This document shows, one piece after another, positions 59,991 to 64,000 of a stretch of 64,000 nucleotides of DNA (position 1 is its first letter; each line of letters starts with the position of its first letter). The DNA lies in assembly GCA_029532625.1 (NCBI GenBank), contig JARFXM010000008.1, forward strand, positions 310,001 through 374,000, given 5' to 3'. Made by a program: the position numbers and the translations under genes. The notes beneath the pieces are model-generated. The model saw nothing but the letters and a program-made list of their open reading frames with translations. It had not been told where the DNA came from and searched no databases. The DNA is from Lomentospora prolificans. Lineage: Eukaryota; Ascomycota; Sordariomycetes; Microascales; Microascaceae.

Positions 59991-61244
59991 AACGTTTACA
60001 GGACGTGCTGAAGCAATCCGTCTGGATGCAGAGGACTGGGTGATGAAGGAGGAGGGATCAATACACAAAAGGTGAGCGTATTAATAGGATAGACACAGAT
60101 TATAGGGTCAAACAGTACTTGAAAGAATTAGGGGTAGGCTTGCCCCGACACGATGGAAACCCTACAAGAGTGTAGAGAGCTAACTATGGGATACAAGGTC
60201 AATACTAACTAATTAGGGCTATTCGGCCTCGCTTTTCCACCAACTTCAGCACGACCCCGACAGCATGGCCCTGTGTGGCCATCGCACGAAGAACGGCCAG
60301 CGCAGTTTGTGGGTTCTACTCAAGGGCGGTAAGTCAAGGACTATCTCGACTGATATGCACACTATGCATTGAGAAGGCTATCTGTACTAAAGAGGTCGGG
60401 CTTAGAGTGAGAAAGATCTCATACCTGAATTATGTCTCGTTGTTATCGATATTCCTAAGGAAAGCGATGAATCAACGGGTCATAGATCAAAGCTGCCCTC
60501 CACGTTTGATTCGACCTGGGAAATGACTCAAAGCCAGTTCCCCGCAACGGTCCTTGAGCAACGATACATTGTGGAGAAGCTGACCTTCTATTGACACCGC
60601 CGTGTTTAGACGCCACTCGCTCTCGCTATGAATGAAACCCAGCAGCGCCCACCGTAAACGAAACCACTGACAAACAGAACCGATGTTGGAAGCAAGAAAA
60701 TCAAAGTCTAGTCTGGAGCCCGGCATAGAAAACCTGCCTTTAGACTGAAAGGCTAGAGTGAAGAGCCTCTGTACCTTCAGCCGCCTTACTCTCACGGCCA
60801 TCCCTAACTCATACATCATTCAATTACTCCCACATCAAACCGTCTAGCGACGGAATGACTTACAATCACAAGAGGCGTAATCACATCATATGGCATGGTT
60901 CGGAACAATCTTGGAATCCGAGGCTCAAGCGGACAAGAGGCTAGCTGCCAACCTTATCCCAAGCAATCTTTTCGGGGGAATTGCGAATACCCCTGGAAGC
61001 GCCGTACGCACAAGAACCGGGTATCCACAACCAGTCTGTCAAGTCAGCTCTAGGATGTAGATTAAGATTAATACCTTACGGTGACCTCCCAAGTGGATGA
61101 CCCTCCGGAATTGTAGAGAGCACATAGTAGGCACTGTATTAAGCGTGCACAGGCTCCTGAGCTTGTTGGCTCGGAATCGACAGTATCTTAGAGTCAAACC
61201 TCGCAGCTTCCAACATTGCTCCATCCCTTTGCCTATGTCCTTGT
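59991..61244. other. Gene-poor intergenic DNA before the Nudix gene
   Basis: Short frames only. A minus-strand 110-codon frame at 60487-60819 shows no domain. The last part is the 3' region of the minus-strand Nudix gene. Confidence 0.5.
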
Positions 61245-61907
61245 TTAGGTTATGACAGCGTCTTTCGATTCCGCCGCTAGTCTCCTCAGTCGAAATCCTT
61301 CAAGGATTACAGACCTCATTATCTGGTTGGTGATTGGGATCTCCCTTTCCCCAACCTTTTCTGCCCTGGCCTCCTCCTCGGTAACCCACAGGTAATCCTG
61401 ATGCTCCTCCGGGTCGATCCTCACCCCCTCGCAGCTCTGAACCTCTACCTCGAACGAAAACCTACACAGGATTTTCCGCCCGGTCCTATTTGTGAACACC
61501 GACCCGGGCGCCCTACCCTCGGCCTCGGGAATGATCCTCTTCAGGTCGCGGGCGACCAGCCCCGTCTCCTCCCAGAGCTCCCGGGCCGTCGCCTCGAAGA
61601 GCGTGGAATCCGTCGCGTCGGCCGCGCCGCCGGGGGCCTCCCACCGGTTGGGCATGGAGTCGTGGGCGGCTCGCTGGACGAGGAGGAGGCGGTTGTCGGC
61701 GTCGTAGACGTGGGCGCCGACGGCGAGGCCGTCAAAGTGCTTGTCATTGTCGATGCCCCATTGAAGGACGGATTTGTTCCACGGGGCGAGGGAGGAGTGG
61801 AAGGTGAGGTCGAAGCGGGGGGGCGTCCTGGATGGTGGGGGTTCTGTGGAGATGGTATCTATGGGGAGGGCGGCCGGGGCGGCGATTGGAGTGGTGTCAA
61901 TCGTCAT
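61245..61907 (-). CDS. Nudix hydrolase
   Basis: An intronless frame of 220 aa with a Thr/Ala/Pro-rich N-terminus. It then reads 'FDGLAVGAHVYDADNRLLLV' (first strand of the Nudix fold) and 'SMPNRWEAPGGAADATD', and the catalytic helix 'ARELWEETGLV' carries the REUxEExGU core. Compared with the consensus, the loop between the glycines and REL is one residue longer, and the upstream glutamate position holds Ser/Asp. Fungal relatives often show such loops. Further on come 'RKILCRFSFEVEV' and 'DPEEHQDYLWVTEEEA', typical of the family's end. Nudix enzymes hydrolyse nucleoside diphosphates linked to another moiety with Mg2+; the substrate here cannot be told. Lack of a signal peptide suggests an intracellular enzyme. 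The gene sits alone with gene-free DNA on both sides. Confidence 0.92.
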   Translation of the reverse strand: MTIDTTPIAAPAALPIDTISTEPPPSRTPPRFDLTFHSSLAPWNKSVLQWGIDNDKHFDGLAVGAHVYDADNRLLLVQRAAHDSMPNRWEAPGGAADATDSTLFEATARELWEETGLVARDLKRIIPEAEGRAPGSVFTNRTGRKILCRFSFEVEVQSCEGVRIDPEEHQDYLWVTEEEARAEKVGEREIPITNQIMRSVILEGFRLRRLAAESKDAVIT

Positions 61908-62948
61908 ATTTTGGGGATGGGTTTTTGGGGGTTGGTCTGCCTCCTTTCGTTCTTTTTCGTTCTTTTTTATTTTTATTGTAATTTTTTGTTGTTTTGTGTT
62001 CGAGATGGAGATGTGGAGGATGGGCGGTGGTGAGTTGGGGAATTTTTTGGGGTCGTGTAGACGGAACTGGGAGATGTTTAGAATGAGCTGGTGCCTAGAT
62101 AAGGCGGACTGGAGACGGGACTTTCAGCTTATGGGCTGCCCGTTCTCAAAGCATGGGGTCGAGCTGAAATACGGGTCCATATGAACAAATGATGAAACGA
62201 GAACAAAATACAAGTAGTAATAGAGATTCATGGGTCACCATCATCAAAGGATGTTGATACAGAGCTTGCTACAGCTACGGCACTCCAAACGCGTCCCTCG
62301 AAGGAAGTTTCTACATCTTCACATACGTCAAGAACGTCGGATACGCCTAGCACTTGACCCCAATCTGCCTATGGCGATCGACTTTGAGGGCACCAAATCT
62401 GCCATTGGGGCTCTCTCATCTCGTCAGAACCCCGCGAGGTCGAGGTTGCGTCGTACTTTCTCCGATGGGCATATCCTCAGCTTGACGGGCAAGGTTTGCA
62501 CGGGCACGGTTTGCATGGGCACAATGTATCAAGCCTGACGTTAAGGCTGCACGGTTTGAATGGACCCAAAGATATTCGAACGCTCATTGCCCGCCTCTGA
62601 TACAATGTTGTTTCGGGCGCCCTATACGTTCCTGGTGTCCTCTTCTCAGCCTTGTTTCGTTTCGACGAATCTCCATCCCATGACGTCAAATTCGACAAGT
62701 GTCGCGCAACGAAGAGTGTGCGTGCCGTCTTGGGAATCATTCGAAAATAACATTCATTCGTGAATCAAGCCATGCCACGACTGGCTTTATGGCTCGTCTA
62801 AGAACTCCGTTTCTCATATCCATTGCAAAGCATCCAGTTCGATTCCTAGTTTGCTCTAGACCGCCATTCCCAAATCAAAGATGCGTACTCGGCATGAAGA
62901 TAACTTTTGTACCTCACCCACTCTCTCTTTCAACCTCTAGGCATTCTA
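61908..62948. other. Intergenic region between Nudix and LSm3 genes
   Basis: It includes the Nudix promoter (T-rich at 61950-62000) and LSm3 3' sequence. A short imperfect repeat of 'cggtttgca.gggca' occurs at about 62484-62522. No gene is supported. Confidence 0.55.
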
Positions 62949-63455
62949 CTATGAAGGAACGTGAGGTGAGATGAGAACGACGCTGTCACCTGTGAAGAGG
63001 TGTGAGCTAGCAATTCCGAAGATGAGACGGGGGTGGAAAGTGTACCTCTGACGAAGAGCATCTCTGCCTTGCGGCTTACAGTCTAAACGAAAGGGTGTCA
63101 ATGCCGTAGCCCGCAGGGCCCGAGAAACAAGAAGGGAGTACAAACCTTGGGCTCCGCGTCGGCCTCGTCCTCATCATCGACGACATATATCGTCTCCTCT
63201 ACATCGCCGAGGACGATGTTGCAATGGCTGTCGTAACCCTGCGAAGCCGCATGCGTTAGCCATCTTGATACCGAATCGTTCGCGCCCCCAGAGCCAAAGG
63301 ATAAGAAAAAAAGAAAGGTGATCTTGTCTCACGTAAAGCTTTCCCTTGAGCTCCCTGTCACCCCTCAACTTGACAAAGACAACTTCATCGAGAAGCAGCC
63401 TCACGAGATCGAGGGGTTCGGATACAAGGTTTGACTCGTCGCCAGCGTCCGCCAT
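62949..63455 (-). CDS. LSM3: U6 snRNA-associated Sm-like protein LSm3
   Basis: Four exons, 63455-63333, 63238-63146, 63067-63046 and 62989-62949, give 92 aa, the usual LSm3 length. Introns are 94, 78 and 56 nt. The Sm1 motif is 'LLLDEVVFVKLRGDRELKGK' with 'YDSHCNIVLGDVEETIY', and Sm2 is 'EMLFVRGDSVVLISP', the conserved RNA-binding RGD being assembled across the last splice (AGA G|GT GAC). LSm3 is a subunit of the Lsm2-8 ring on U6 snRNA in the nucleus and of the Lsm1-7 ring in cytoplasmic mRNA decay. The third exon is only 22 nt ('AEMLFVR') and is required for the Sm2 motif. The middle donor (GTTTGT) is weaker than usual. The gene is divergent from the partial gene at the right edge. Confidence 0.95.
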
Positions 63456-63920
63456 TGTCCTCGAGTTGTATGATCTACACTCGGCAAATGTGAGTTCTTA
63501 GGAGGAGATGTCCGGGTGTTCGCGGCGGGCTGAGGGGTAGTTACAGGATATGAGTGAGCAGACAATGCGCGACCAGCAGCTTGTGATGGGAGCAGATTTG
63601 ATTTCGGAGTCAGTGAGTGCCAGGGCGTCTAGTGGCGCTGAATTTCACACTGTAACCTTGTGAAAAGATCTCGACAAACGCACAGTGCGCTTCTTGAGAA
63701 ATCCGGGGAAATCGTCGAAAGTACCTCTGCACGTGATGACAAGATCCAAGCGATTTGAGCTACCTTGTATTATCTCCCAGCGGGGATTCGACAGGGGAAG
63801 GTACCTTGGCCTCTTAGCGACGAGGACACACGACTTCCCTAGACATTCAATCCTCCCGTCTCCGATTCTCTTCAAACCACCCATACCACAGTTCTCTAAA
63901 CCTGGGGTCGGTCACGAACC
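63456..63920. promoter_or_regulatory. Divergent promoter region, LSm3 / right-edge gene
   Basis: 465 bp between two divergent start codons. A minus-strand 79-codon frame (63645-63884) shows no domain and is treated as chance. No TATA box is evident. Confidence 0.5.
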
Positions 63921-64000
63921 ATGCTGGGCAAATTCTCAACGTCGGGCGTCGTCCTGCGTGGACTGCGTCTCCAGAGCGCTCCAATTGGTACGCGTCAGCG
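63921..64000 (+). CDS. 5' end of a probable mitochondrial protein (truncated by window)
   Basis: An ATG at 63921 opens a frame reading 'MLGKFSTSGVVLRGLRLQSA' and continues at least to 'PIGTRQ' at the window edge. The segment has Arg/Lys and Ser with no acidic residues and can form an amphipathic helix, the pattern of a mitochondrial presequence. A GTACGC near 63988 could be a splice donor, so the last codons may be intronic. Too little is present to name the protein. The position, divergent from LSm3 at 465 bp, supports a real gene start. Confidence 0.5.
   Translation, partial: MLGKFSTSGVVLRGLRLQSAPIGTRQ

Noticed and set aside
61401..62033. 210-codon plus-strand frame antisense to the Nudix gene
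   Set aside because: Gly/Val/Glu-rich shadow of GC-rich codons.

Overview
The window looks like nuclear DNA of a filamentous ascomycete (Pezizomycotina, most likely Sordariomycetes). The evidence is short GT-AG introns of about 50-170 nt (often with a CTAAC-type branch site), pyrimidine-rich leaders, C/G-ending codons in genes, and clear fungal families. No species can be named. No virus, intact transposon, CRISPR array, tRNA or rRNA gene was recognised.

Layout. 0-10 kb: a frameshifted relic of a HeLo/DUF7580-like N-terminal domain (227-510). Then a divergent pair, the complex I assembly factor NDUFAF6 (minus) and the post-replication repair ATPase/ubiquitin ligase RAD5 (plus). These are followed by an unrecognised acidic protein (6612-7889), and by a possible and a probable small single-pass membrane protein facing each other (8444-9061 and 9665-9970). 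10-17.5 kb: gene-poor, low-complexity and pyrimidine-skewed DNA. 17.5-21 kb: a secreted yapsin-like aspartic protease with a five-fold repeated, basic-residue-bounded propeptide, then a SnoaL-like protein (minus). 21-40 kb: a desert of about 18 kb with no convincing gene and no AT-rich RIP signature visible by eye. 40.2-53.2 kb: an AmdX/ADR1-type C2H2 regulator with one upstream ORF in its proximal leader, a GTPBP1-type translational GTPase, and an alpha-arrestin adaptor with a PPxY motif. 53.2-61.2 kb: gene-poor, with two decayed reading frames, one of unknown family and one F-box-associated-like. 61.2-64 kb: a Nudix hydrolase, the spliceosomal/decay protein LSm3 (four exons, one of 22 nt), and the first codons of a probably mitochondrial protein running off the right edge.

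Most intact genes are conserved housekeeping or regulatory genes, with no operon-like or biosynthetic-cluster logic. Functional links are loose: RAD5 and the arrestin both work in ubiquitin pathways, and AmdX-type regulators and arrestins both belong to nutrient control. The most unusual candidates are the repeated protease propeptide, the 22-nt LSm3 microexon, the AmdX uORF and skipped acceptor, the long desert upstream of the regulator, and the decayed accessory genes. Exon structures were joined by hand from reading frame, splice motifs and family conservation, without transcript data.
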